Shown in pieces: positions 13,489 to 20,573 of a stretch of 20,573 bases of DNA. Position 1 is the stretch's first letter. The number at the start of each line of letters is the position of its first letter. The notes beneath the pieces are model-generated. The model did not search any database. It was given only the letters and a program-made list of their open reading frames with translations, and was not told the DNA's origin. A program made the translations under genes and the position numbers. The DNA comes from Christensenella sp. UBA5394 (GTDB lineage Bacteria; Bacillota; Clostridia; Christensenellales; CAG-138), in contig DHOI01000026.1 in assembly GCA_002409725.1 (NCBI GenBank), forward strand, positions 15,149 through 35,721, written 5' to 3'.

Positions 13489-16400
13489 TCGGCCAGCATG
13501 TAAACAATCTGTGGCAACGTCAGGCACAGGGCCGCCGCGTCCTGCTTGGGGCGGCGGATAATCAGCGTGGGTGTTTCGCTAAGGCGCAGCTGCGCGCCGT
13601 CGATCTTCTGGGCGGTTTCATAAAGCTTGGCCCCGTCCATGGGGGCTTCTGCATCCAGCGTTACGCGCGCCTCCCCATCCTGCACGCGGAGACGGGTGAT
13701 GTAGGCGCGCTGGGCATCCGCCTTAAGCTTGCCGATGAAGAGCAGGTTTTCCACCACCTTGGGGATATCGCCATAGCGGTCGATCAGCTCGTCCTGTACG
13801 TCGTAAAGCTCCTCCTGCGAGGTGATGTGGGCGATGCGCTTATACATAGCCAGCCGCTCGTTCTCGCGGCGGATGTATTCGTGGGGGATGCTGGCCGCGA
13901 GGGGTAGTTCCATCACCGTGTCGATCTCCTTCTTGGGCGCTTCGCCCCGGGCCTCGCGCAGCGCGCCCTCCACGATCTTGCAATAAAGGTCGTAGCCCAC
14001 GGCCTCCATGTGGCCGCTCTGCTCGGGGCCCAAGAGGTTGCCCGCGCCTCGTATCTCCAGGTCGCGCATGGCGATGCGGAAGCCCGAGCCAAACTGCGTT
14101 AGCTCGCGGATGGCTGTGAGCCGCTTTTCCGCGACCTCGGAGATGGCCTTATCCCGCTTGAAGAAGAGATAGGCATAGCCCAGCCGAACGCCCCGGCCGA
14201 CCCGCCCCCGCAGCTGATAAAGCTGGGAGAGACCCATCTTATCCGCGTCGTAGATGAGGATGGTATTCACGTTTTGCATATCCAGCCCGCTCTCGATGAT
14301 GGTGGAGCAAAGGAGCACGTCGTACTGCCGATCCAGAAAATCCAGCATGGTCTTTTCCAGCACGCGCTCGCTCATTTGGCCGTGGGCATAGGCGACGCGG
14401 GCTTCGGGAACCAGTTCCCGAAGGTATTCCACGAAATATTCCATGGTGCGCACGTGGTTGTAAACGAAATAGACCTGTCCGCCCCGGCCGATTTCCTTGC
14501 GGATGGCCTCGCGTACGATTCCGTCGGCATATTCCATCACATACGTCTGCACAGGGTAGCGCTGGGCCGGAGGTGTTTCGATCACGGACATATCGCGTAT
14601 GCCCGTCATGGACATATGCAGCGTGCGCGGGATGGGCGTGGCGGAAAGAGTCAGCACATCCACGTTGCGCTTGAGGTTTTTGATCTGCTCCTTGTGGCCC
14701 ACGCCAAAGCGCTGCTCCTCGTCTACGATCAAAAGGCCCAGATCCTTAAATTTGACGTTGGCTGCCAAGAGCTTATGCGTGCCGACCACGATGTCTACTC
14801 GGCCGTTTTTGAGCCCGCTTAGGGTATCTGCCTGCTCTTTCGGCGTTTTGAAACGGGAGAGCAGGGCCACGTTTACAGGGAAGCCGGAGAAGCGTGCGGC
14901 GATGGTGTTATAGTGCTGCTGGGCCAATATGGTGGTGGGCACCAGCATGGCCACCTGCTTGCCTGAAAGGGCGGCCTTGAAGGCGGCTCGAAGCGCCACC
15001 TCGGTTTTGCCATAGCCTACGTCCCCGCAAAGCAGGCGGTCCATCACGCGACCGCTTTCCATATCCGCCTTGATCTCGGCGATGCTGACGAGCTGATCCG
15101 GTGTTTCTTCGTAGGGGAAGCTTTCCTCCAGCCGCCGTTGCCAGCTGTTATCCGGCGCAAAGGCAAAGCCCTGCATCTTTTGCCGCTCCCCGTAGAGCCG
15201 CACCAGATCGAAGGCCAGCTTGCGCACGCCCTCGCGGGTGCGGGTTACGGTGCGCTGCCACTCACCGCTGCCCAGCTTGGAAAGGTGGGCGGCTGCAGCA
15301 TCCTCGCCGCCGCCGATGTATTTCTGCACCCGGTCGAGTTGATCCGTGGGAATGTAGAGCTTATCCCCGCCGGAATAAACGAGGTGCAGGTAATCCCGGG
15401 GCGCGTTATCCACCGTGAGGGTGACCACGCCCACGAAGCGGCCGATGCCATGTAGCTCGTGTACTACCAGATCGCCCACGTTCAGCTCGGAAAAGGCCAG
15501 CTGGGGGCGGCTACGCTTGGATTTTTTGGCCGCGCGCACCACATCGCCATAAAGCTCGTGCTCGCTGATGGCCACCAGCCCCAGCTCGCTGTATTCATAG
15601 CCCCGCTCCAAGCTTTGGGCCAGGATGATCCGCTCGCCCTTGATGATCTCGCGGGAAAGGCTCTCCACGGCCGGGAGGATCACATCCAAATCCTCCAGGC
15701 GCTGGCGCAGCCGCTCCGCGTGCGGCCCGGCGTAGATCAGCACCGTCGTGCCGGCCTTTTTCCAGGCCTCCAAATCCTCGCAAAGCAGGGTCTCATCCCC
15801 CACATAGCGGGAAACGGGCCGCGTCTCAAAGCGGAAGGGGGCCTTCATAGCGATGAGGCCATAACTGCGGGTGAGCGAGAAGAGGAGGGCCGTGCGGGGG
15901 GTAGAGAGGGACTTGATGGTTTGCAAGGGGGAGCAAAGAAGCTGGGCCTGCTCGCCCTCTGCGCCGCCAGTCGCGATGGCCTCCGCGCACAGCTCCACAA
16001 ACTGCGTGTGGGCCATCTTGGCGCTTTCTTCCACCCGCGCGGGCTCGTCAATCAAAAAGACCGCTTCGGCCAGATAATGAAGCAGGGTGTATTCCGTTTC
16101 ATAAAATAGGGGTAGCAGCCGTACGGCTCCCTCCGGCGTGCCGCCCTGCCGCAGACTTTCCGCCATTTCCGAAAGGGTTTCCCGCCCCTTCATGCGGGAG
16201 AGAGCGCTCTTGCGGGCCTTTTCGGTAAGGGGCATCTCCGTAGCCGGGGGCAGCTCGATGGAATCGATATTCTCGATGGAACGCTGGGTCAGCGGGTCGT
16301 AGGTGCGTAGGGTGTCCACCTCGTCGTCGAAAAACTCGATGCGTACGGGGTTCTCGGCGCTGATGGGATATACGTCCAGATAGCCGCCTCGGAGGCACAC

Positions 16401-16946
16401 CTGGCGGCGGCTTTCGCAAACCTCCGTGCGTTCATACCCTGCCGCCACCAGAGCGGCGAGCAGCTCGCGGGGCTCCACGACGTCCCCCGCCTTAACGGTG
16501 CGCACAGCGCCGAGGATGGCCTCCGGCGGCGCCAGGCGTTGCATGAGCGCCTCGATGGATACGGTCAGGGCCGCGCCCACGCCCCGGCCCAAAGCCAGGC
16601 GGCATAGGGTATCTACCCGCCGTGCCTCCAAGCCCTCGGAGCTGGTATACGCGCCGGTGAGGGGGATATCCCGGGCGGGGAAGTGCCGACAGGGTATGTA
16701 GCTGCCCATTTCCTCGGCCAGCTTTTCCGCCGCGCTTTCATTGGGGGCTATGAATACAAGCGGCCGATTGATATCCGCAAAGAGGGCGGCTGCCATGTGT
16801 CCCTTGTTCGCCTCAGAAAGGCCAAATACGCCACAAGGGCCCTCGCCTTTGGTGAGGGCCTCGCATAGCCGCATATATTCGGGATGCTGGGACAGGACGT
16901 CCAGCAAGGGGTGTCGGTTCAAAATCGCTTCCTCGTGCCCGCCCAT
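13467..16946 (-). CDS. mfd: Transcription-repair coupling factor Mfd
   Basis: A DNA translocase that pushes stalled RNA polymerase off damaged DNA and recruits UvrA. The 1159 residues match the usual length (B. subtilis 1177). Domains in order: the UvrB-like module (about 10-330), the RNA-polymerase-interacting domain with VHELHGIGRFVGVVTL (about 490-550), the helicase core with Walker A GDVGYGKTE (about 637), DEEQRFGVGHKEQ (about 740), SATPIPRTLHMSMTGIRD, QLRGRVGRG (about 910), and the C-terminal autoinhibitory domain (about 1010-1150). The ATG at 16946 shares its A with the pth stop (TGATG), so translation is coupled; a TTG one codon earlier is the alternative. No internal defect is seen. 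Confidence 0.97.
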   Translation of the reverse strand: MGGHEEAILNRHPLLDVLSQHPEYMRLCEALTKGEGPCGVFGLSEANKGHMAAALFADINRPLVFIAPNESAAEKLAEEMGSYIPCRHFPARDIPLTGAYTSSEGLEARRVDTLCRLALGRGVGAALTVSIEALMQRLAPPEAILGAVRTVKAGDVVEPRELLAALVAAGYERTEVCESRRQVCLRGGYLDVYPISAENPVRIEFFDDEVDTLRTYDPLTQRSIENIDSIELPPATEMPLTEKARKSALSRMKGRETLSEMAESLRQGGTPEGAVRLLPLFYETEYTLLHYLAEAVFLIDEPARVEESAKMAHTQFVELCAEAIATGGAEGEQAQLLCSPLQTIKSLSTPRTALLFSLTRSYGLIAMKAPFRFETRPVSRYVGDETLLCEDLEAWKKAGTTVLIYAGPHAERLRQRLEDLDVILPAVESLSREIIKGERIILAQSLERGYEYSELGLVAISEHELYGDVVRAAKKSKRSRPQLAFSELNVGDLVVHELHGIGRFVGVVTLTVDNAPRDYLHLVYSGGDKLYIPTDQLDRVQKYIGGGEDAAAAHLSKLGSGEWQRTVTRTREGVRKLAFDLVRLYGERQKMQGFAFAPDNSWQRRLEESFPYEETPDQLVSIAEIKADMESGRVMDRLLCGDVGYGKTEVALRAAFKAALSGKQVAMLVPTTILAQQHYNTIAARFSGFPVNVALLSRFKTPKEQADTLSGLKNGRVDIVVGTHKLLAANVKFKDLGLLIVDEEQRFGVGHKEQIKNLKRNVDVLTLSATPIPRTLHMSMTGIRDMSVIETPPAQRYPVQTYVMEYADGIVREAIRKEIGRGGQVYFVYNHVRTMEYFVEYLRELVPEARVAYAHGQMSERVLEKTMLDFLDRQYDVLLCSTIIESGLDMQNVNTILIYDADKMGLSQLYQLRGRVGRGVRLGYAYLFFKRDKAISEVAEKRLTAIRELTQFGSGFRIAMRDLEIRGAGNLLGPEQSGHMEAVGYDLYCKIVEGALREARGEAPKKEIDTVMELPLAASIPHEYIRRENERLAMYKRIAHITSQEELYDVQDELIDRYGDIPKVVENLLFIGKLKADAQRAYITRLRVQDGEARVTLDAEAPMDGAKLYETAQKIDGAQLRLSETPTLIIRRPKQDAAALCLTLPQIVYMLADCIQKET

Positions 16947-17608
16947 CAAAGGATTTGCGGCCGGCCCAAGCCGCCTTGCTCCCCGGGCGGGGTTTCATTT
17001 TCCTGCGTTTGGGGATCGTTATCCCTGGGCGGATTTTCTTTTTTAGGGCGCTTGTTATACTTGGCCTGCGCCTCGAGCAGCCGGCCCTTGAGGATCAGCA
17101 TGGCCGCGTCTGCCGCCTGTTCGAGGGCTGCATTCAACAGTTCCTTTTCCTCGCCCTGGGGCGCGCCCAGCACGTGGGATACGAGGCCCCTGTTGCCCTC
17201 CGCCTGGCCGATGCCCACCCGGATGCGGGGGAAATCGTCAAAGCAGAGCTGGTAGATCACGCTGCGCATGCCGTTATGCGTGCCCCCGCTGCCGCCACTC
17301 CGGATGCGAATATCGCCCAGGGGGATATCGATATCGTCATAGATAAGCAAAAGCTCGTGATGCTCGGCCTTGTACCAGTTCATCACATCCCGCACGGCCC
17401 GGCCGCTCTCGTTCATATAGGTTTCGGGCTTGACCAGCACGACCTTTTGCCCATCCGCAAAACCCTCGCCGAAAACGGCCTGGAAGTTGTGCCGCCGAAT
17501 GTCAATACCCAAGCGCGCGGCCAGGATATCTAACGCTAAATAACCGGCGTTATGCCGGGTGCTCGCATATTCCCGGCCCGGGTTGCCCAGGCCCACGATG
17601 ATGAACAT
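16946..17608 (-). CDS. pth: Peptidyl-tRNA hydrolase
   Basis: Cleaves the ester bond of peptidyl-tRNA released from stalled ribosomes, recycling tRNA. The 220 residues start MFIIVGLGNPGREYASTRHNAGY, with catalytic His19 in the TRHN motif. KPETYMNESG, IYDDIDIPLGDIRIR and GGSGGTHNGMRSV carry the remaining substrate contacts (Asn and Asp residues). The hydrolase domain ends near residue 185; about 35 more residues rich in Pro, Asn, Lys and Glu form a disordered tail not needed for the fold. The start at 17608 has GGAAGG upstream; an earlier in-frame ATG would add 16 residues before the invariant MxxIVGLGNPG. It is the first gene of pth-mfd, as in B. subtilis (spoVC-mfd). Confidence 0.96.
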   Translation of the reverse strand: MFIIVGLGNPGREYASTRHNAGYLALDILAARLGIDIRRHNFQAVFGEGFADGQKVVLVKPETYMNESGRAVRDVMNWYKAEHHELLLIYDDIDIPLGDIRIRSGGSGGTHNGMRSVIYQLCFDDFPRIRVGIGQAEGNRGLVSHVLGAPQGEEKELLNAALEQAADAAMLILKGRLLEAQAKYNKRPKKENPPRDNDPQTQENETPPGEQGGLGRPQIL

Positions 17609-17651
17609 GCCTATTCCTTCCCTTCCCAACACGCCTACACGCAAGCATACC

Positions 17652-17671
17652 CTCATATCCGCAGATATGGG
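17652..17671 (-). repeat. Hairpin in the pth-mfd leader
   Basis: CATATC (17654-17659) and GATATG (17664-17669) form a perfect palindrome with a 4-nt loop; allowing one G-U in RNA it extends to about 10 bp. It lies in the roughly 90-nt leader between promoter and pth start and could be an RNA hairpin or an operator. Confidence 0.45.
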
Positions 17672-17706
17672 GGGCGCGTGTTCATCCGTATTTGTATTTC
17701 CCTAGT

Positions 17707-17735
17707 ATTATACCCCCCATGGCCCGCTTGGGCAA
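17707..17735 (-). promoter_or_regulatory. Promoter of pth-mfd
   Basis: Minus strand TTGCCC (17735-17730), 17-bp spacer, perfect TATAAT (17712-17707). The -35 is the same hexamer used by hup. Confidence 0.85.
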
Positions 17736-17786
17736 CCACCGGCTTTTCGGTTTTCTGCCAGAAATTTAGCGCAGCGTAACAAGCTA

Positions 17787-17809
17787 AGGCCCCCCAAAAG
17801 CGGGGGCCT
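17787..17809 (-). terminator. GC-rich hairpin after the TDT transporter gene
   Basis: AGGCCCCC (17787-17794) pairs with GGGGGCCT (17802-17809). On the minus strand it lies 36 nt beyond the transporter stop, but the following bases (TAGCTTGTT) are only moderately T-rich, so termination may be partial. Confidence 0.55.
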
Positions 17810-17844
17810 CATATAAGTCCGTCATTCTAATGAGCGAAGCGGCG

Positions 17845-18780
17845 TTAGGCCTTCGCTTTTCCCTGCACAGGCTGGAAGAGGAAGATACAGAAGCGCACCA
17901 GCGTATAGCACACGAGCACGAGCGCGATGATGGTTTCGATCAGCACCACCGCGGGCAGGAGGGGTAGTTGATACCCGGCCCCTGTCAGGAAGGCCGTGGC
18001 CTGTTTGGCGGCGATGGCGCTGATGACGAAGGGGAAGGTAAATGAGGCGAAGCTGGGGAAGAAGACCGCTTTGGGCAGCCGCAGCAGCTTATAGAGGGAA
18101 AGGAGGTACAGCGCTGTGGCCAAGATGAAAAGGAAGATCACCATGCCTGCGCTCTTGGTGGCTACGGATTGGATATAGGCCGCCAGGCAAAGGCTTGTGG
18201 GCGCTGCAAAGATACAGAAGAGGGGCCGCGCCGGCTCCGGCACTTCGGGGTGCTTGCTATAGCGGTAGCCCACCACAACCAGCAGGGCCAGCAGCGAAAC
18301 AAAGCCGAACCAGAAGGCGACCGCGCCAAGGGCCTGCATATTATAGGCCGGGGCCGTGATGCCGGCCACGGCGATACCCACGTAAACGATGAAATAGCTG
18401 GCGAAGACCTTTTTGATATCCAGCTTAATGATAAAACGCATGGTGAATACCACGATCAAGGCTACGTGCAGCAAGATCGCGGCCAGCCAGATGAAGAACG
18501 AAACACCGCCCAGGAAGGGCTTGGCGTAAACGGAGAGCAGCATCAGCCCCATGGGGAAGGTAGCCGCCACGCTGAGCATAATGGGGTTTTTCAGATCCTC
18601 CTTGACCATGGCGGGGTAGAGCGCCCATTTGAGCACGAGCAGCACCAGGGCCAGGAAGGCAATAATACCAAAGAGATAACGCACGGCTTCGGAATAGCTT
18701 TGCAGCAGGTTGCCCAGGGCCGCGCAGCCCAGCATCACGCCGCAAAGGGGGACGGGTACTTTTTGGATCATGGCTTTCAT
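17845..18780 (-). CDS. TDT-family transporter (TehA/Mae1/Ssu1-like)
   Basis: A 311-residue membrane protein with about ten evenly spaced hydrophobic helices. It has the fold pattern of the tellurite-resistance/dicarboxylate transporter family: start VPVPLCGVMLGCAALGNLL, then VRYLFGIIAFLALVLLVLKW, a central AFWFGFVSLLALLVVVGYR, and LPKAVFFPSFASFTFPFVISAIA near the end. Family members move anions such as malate, sulfite or formate-like species, or act as anion channels. The substrate here cannot be read from sequence. It begins 4 nt after the C_GCAxxG_C_C gene, so the two form an operon. A second ATG two codons downstream is an equally possible start. It has no detectable extra domain. Confidence 0.82.
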   Translation of the reverse strand: MKAMIQKVPVPLCGVMLGCAALGNLLQSYSEAVRYLFGIIAFLALVLLVLKWALYPAMVKEDLKNPIMLSVAATFPMGLMLLSVYAKPFLGGVSFFIWLAAILLHVALIVVFTMRFIIKLDIKKVFASYFIVYVGIAVAGITAPAYNMQALGAVAFWFGFVSLLALLVVVGYRYSKHPEVPEPARPLFCIFAAPTSLCLAAYIQSVATKSAGMVIFLFILATALYLLSLYKLLRLPKAVFFPSFASFTFPFVISAIAAKQATAFLTGAGYQLPLLPAVVLIETIIALVLVCYTLVRFCIFLFQPVQGKAKA

Positions 18781-18784
18781 AAGC

Positions 18785-19270
18785 TTACCCCGCCTGCGCT
18801 ACGTCCGTATTCACCAGGTTGAATTCGCGAACCACGATCTGTGCGACCTTTTCCGCGACCAGGCCCGTGAAATGGATGCATTGCTCCTTGTGCTCACCCT
18901 TGCTCATATCGAATTCCTTGGTCAGGATGCGGCAGCAAAGCGCGTTCTTGCCATTGGCCTCCTTGAAATAATCGTGCAGTTCTTTGGCCACAGCCAGGTT
19001 CTTTTCTACCTTGGGGTCACCCTGCTTGGTGCGGCCAAAGAACAGGCCCAAAGCCATCACGCCGCCGGAAACCGCGCCGCAAAGGCACTTGGAACGGCCG
19101 ATGCCCACGGGGAAGCCGGAGGCCATGGCGATCACCTCTTCGGGCACATCCAGCGCAAAATTGCTGCGGATGGAGGACATGACCGCCTCGGAGCAGAAAA
19201 ACCCGCCCCGGAAGAGCTCCTCGGCATCTTTTTTGATCTTTTGCACGCTTACTTCATTTTTGATGTTCAT
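18785..19270 (-). CDS. C_GCAxxG_C_C family protein (putative redox protein)
   Basis: A 161-residue soluble protein of a Cys-patterned family of unknown biochemical function, often described as redox-active. Conserved cysteines are Cys26 (GGFFCSEAV), Cys62 and Cys64 in the CxCGAVSGG motif with its glycine-rich turn, the adjacent pair Cys112-Cys113 and Cys131. There is no signal peptide, so it acts in the cytoplasm. The ATG has AAGGAG 9 nt upstream. It leads a two-gene unit with the TDT transporter (4-nt gap). The pairing suggests that the protein modifies, senses or reduces the ion that the transporter moves, but that is inference. Confidence 0.85.
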   Translation of the reverse strand: MNIKNEVSVQKIKKDAEELFRGGFFCSEAVMSSIRSNFALDVPEEVIAMASGFPVGIGRSKCLCGAVSGGVMALGLFFGRTKQGDPKVEKNLAVAKELHDYFKEANGKNALCCRILTKEFDMSKGEHKEQCIHFTGLVAEKVAQIVVREFNLVNTDVAQAG

Positions 19271-19391
19271 GATTTGATGCTCCTTTTTACCGTTATAGAT
19301 CAGATGTAACCATCATATCGCACCCGGCGCGCGCAAGCCAATCGCCTTTTCTTTCCCCTAGCAGAGTCTGCATCGAAAATATCTATGCTGA

Positions 19392-19735
19392 TGGACGCAG
19401 CCCCACCGCCTGCGACGCGATGAGGTACGCTCCATCTTGCAGATCAAGCTGGTGCTGGGTCGGCTTACTGCGGAGCAGGCCGTGCGCAATGCCTCCGCTG
19501 CGGATATCGAGGTGCTCACGGCGCGGCTCGAAGCCTTTTGCCAGGCCGCAACCCCAGGGCAAGTCTGGGAGGCTGTCTTTGACTATTATCACGAGCTGGC
19601 CCGGTGAGCGGCAATATGCTGATGCCTCTTGATCTACCATTCATTCCGCACCCCCATATTGAGTCTTTGGGCCCGCTTTGCCCGCAAGCGCGATATTGCC
19701 TCGCTCTACGCTCGCGGGAGACATACGAGGATTAA
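19392..19735 (+). pseudogene. GntR-family (FadR/FCD-type) regulator remnant with compensating frameshifts
   Basis: One frame from 19392 reads RRDEVRSILQIKLVLGRLT, then AVRNASAADIEVLTARLEAF and VFDYYHELAR, followed by TGA at 19605. This resembles the helical FCD effector domain of FadR-type GntR repressors. A shift of frame at about 19605 gives SGNMLMPL, and shifting back near 19626 gives LIYHSFRTPILSLWARFARKRDIASLYA, the usual continuation of that domain. Two nearby indels thus break the gene. A stop lies just upstream (19389) and no DNA-binding domain is found. Expression as a functional regulator is not expected. Confidence 0.6.
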
Positions 19736-19750
19736 GCTTTTTGTACAAAC

Positions 19751-19783
19751 AAAAGGCGCACACCCAGCCGGCATGCGCCTTTT
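19751..19783 (-). terminator. Terminator of the PII-like operon (possibly bidirectional)
   Basis: AAAAGGCGCA (19751-19760) and TGCGCCTTTT (19774-19783) form a 10-bp stem. On the minus strand it follows the PII-like gene by 20 nt and continues TTTTGTTTG. The symmetric A- and T-ends let it work in both directions. Confidence 0.85.
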
Positions 19784-19802
19784 CGCATTTTAAAATGGGA
19801 TA

Positions 19803-20144
19803 CTATTTTCCCTGCCTGGCCTGTGGTAGCGGCTTGCTCACGGAGGTGGCCCGCTCCACGGGCATGATGAAGCAGAAGCCGTTGGCCGGAGAGTTAGAGC
19901 CCGCCTTTTCCTTCACGGCGGCTATGATCCGTTCGGCCACCTCGCCATCGGCTATGCACAACACCATTTCCTTCTCGGCGTCGATGCTGATGCCAAAGAT
20001 CTCCTGCTGCACGGGGCCTGCGCCTCGGGCGTTGATAATCGTCGCCCCGCTCGCGCCCGCGCGGCGCGTCATATCCACCACGTCGTCCGCAAAGCTGGCG
20101 TTGACGATGACATAAATCGCTTTTAAATCATTCGCTTTTTCCAT
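19803..20144 (-). CDS. PII-like protein (nitrogen regulatory PII superfamily)
   Basis: A 113-residue protein with the ferredoxin-like beta-alpha-beta layout of PII trimers: AIYVIVNASFADDVVDMTRRAGASGATIINARGAG, then EKEMVLCIADGEVAERIIAAV, and GFCFIMPVE. It lacks the standard T-loop with the modified Tyr (RGAEY) and the GDGKIF segment of the B-loop; the corresponding stretches read GPVQQEIFGI and SNSPANGFCF. It is therefore a PII-like protein rather than GlnB/GlnK, and the ligand may differ. GGAGG lies 8 nt before the ATG at 20144, which excludes the 7 extra residues of a longer frame. It follows the second PII-like gene by 17 nt. Confidence 0.82.
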   Translation of the reverse strand: MEKANDLKAIYVIVNASFADDVVDMTRRAGASGATIINARGAGPVQQEIFGISIDAEKEMVLCIADGEVAERIIAAVKEKAGSNSPANGFCFIMPVERATSVSKPLPQARQGK

Positions 20145-20161
20145 TTTATGATCCTCCACGA

Positions 20162-20476
20162 TCAAAACGAGAGCTTTTCCACGGGTATGGTAAAGGCGAT
20201 GCCGGTGTTCGGCTGGTCGAAATGGAATTTATCGATCAGCATTTGCAGCACGGCCTCGGCCTTATCGTGGGGCAGCAGGCAAGTGACGACCACTTTGTTC
20301 TCCTCTGGCGCCAGGCCAAACATATCTAGCAGGTAGTTGGACTGCACGGAGCCCTTACCGTATACGATTTTGATCAGCCGCCCGCCCGCTTCCGAAAGCG
20401 CGTGTACCAGGGCGGCCCTTTGCTTCCTGCCGGTGATCAGCGTTAAGAACTCGATGCAGCATGTAAAATCATTCAT
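20162..20476 (-). CDS. Second PII-like protein
   Basis: A 104-residue protein related to its downstream neighbour in architecture: FTCCIEFLTLITGRKQRAALVHALSEAGGRLIKIVYGKG, then NKVVVTCLLPHDKAEAVLQML, and NTGIAFTIPVE near the end. The middle segment SVQSNYLLDMFGL replaces the PII T-loop, and no Tyr of the uridylylation type is in the right context. The start at 20476 overlaps the stop of the upstream gene by 8 nt, with a GGAGG-containing region just before. Pairs of such divergent PII-like proteins behind a membrane protein are seen in Clostridia (DUF1538 clusters), so a role in sensing for that partner is plausible. Function is not established. Confidence 0.75.
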   Translation of the reverse strand: MNDFTCCIEFLTLITGRKQRAALVHALSEAGGRLIKIVYGKGSVQSNYLLDMFGLAPEENKVVVTCLLPHDKAEAVLQMLIDKFHFDQPNTGIAFTIPVEKLSF

Positions 20477-20573
20477 TCGCTTCCGCCTCCTCCCCTGGGC
20501 CCACTTCGCCGCCGGGCGGCGCGCCATCATCCTGTGCAACGTCTTCTAGGGCAACCTCCGGTGAGGCAACCTC
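20469..20573 (-). CDS. C-terminal tail of an unidentified protein (partial, 5' part outside window)
   Basis: On the minus strand the frame is open from the window edge for 34 codons and stops with TGA at 20471-20469, overlapping the next gene's start. The visible tail is acidic and rich in Glu, Ala, Gly and Pro (EVASPEVALEDVAQDD, GGEVGPGEEAEANE), as in a disordered cytoplasmic end. The ribosome site and start of the PII-like gene lie inside it. The neighbouring PII-like genes suggest a membrane protein such as the DUF1538 family, but the tail itself identifies nothing. Confidence 0.55.
   Translation of the reverse strand, partial: EVASPEVALEDVAQDDGAPPGGEVGPGEEAEANE

Noticed and set aside
1..20573. 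Mobile elements, CRISPR arrays, tRNA or rRNA genes
   Set aside because: No transposase, integrase, terminal repeats, regularly spaced repeats or tRNA cloverleaf could be recognised by eye; the two pseudogenes are not bordered by visible insertion-sequence ends.

Overview
The window is bacterial and almost fully coding. It carries a sporulation-specific sigma factor (sigma-E) with its processing protease, T-box regulation, AGGAGG-type ribosome binding sites and gene orders known from Bacillus and Clostridia. It therefore looks like an endospore-forming member of the Bacillota, most likely class Clostridia, with a fairly GC-rich genome. Nothing in the sequence fixes the genus.

Left arm (1-8098, + strand): the C-terminal part of ftsZ, asnA (ammonia-dependent asparagine synthetase), an apparently autoregulated MerR/GyrI-type regulator, a decayed nitroreductase end, and then a three-gene ABC transporter behind a complete T-box leader. 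The specifier codon reads UGG (Trp) and the T-box bulge reads UGGC, which fits the G73 discriminator of tRNA-Trp, so the transporter is called tryptophan uptake (trpXYZ-like). The spoIIGA-sigE pair follows. In Bacillus, ftsZ lies close to spoIIGA-sigE-sigG; here about 5.7 kb separates them and sigG does not follow.

Right arm (8149-20573, - strand, read right to left): the end of an acidic-tailed protein, two PII-like proteins, a GntR-family relic on the opposite strand, a C_GCAxxG_C_C protein with a TDT-family transporter, then pth-mfd, a PrsA/SurA-type lipoprotein foldase, rqcP-ispDF-mazG (joined by 4-nt ATGA overlaps), hup and a PerR-like Fur-family regulator. This is the conserved pth-mfd-(prsA)-rqcP-mazG-hup neighbourhood of Bacillota, with spoVT missing and an ispDF fusion inserted. 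The two arms converge at about 8.1 kb.

Functional themes: the right arm groups functions that clear stalled or damaged intermediates (peptidyl-tRNA, stalled RNA polymerase, obstructed 50S subunits, non-canonical nucleotides), with isoprenoid-precursor synthesis embedded. The left arm couples cell division and the mother-cell sporulation sigma factor with amino-acid supply (Asn synthesis, Trp uptake). I found no mobile element, CRISPR array, tRNA or rRNA. The regulatory sequence is clear: a complete Trp T-box with promoter and terminator, a MerR promoter with a 19-bp spacer, a Fur-family operator overlapping its own promoter, and well-formed promoters for hup, the foldase gene and pth-mfd.
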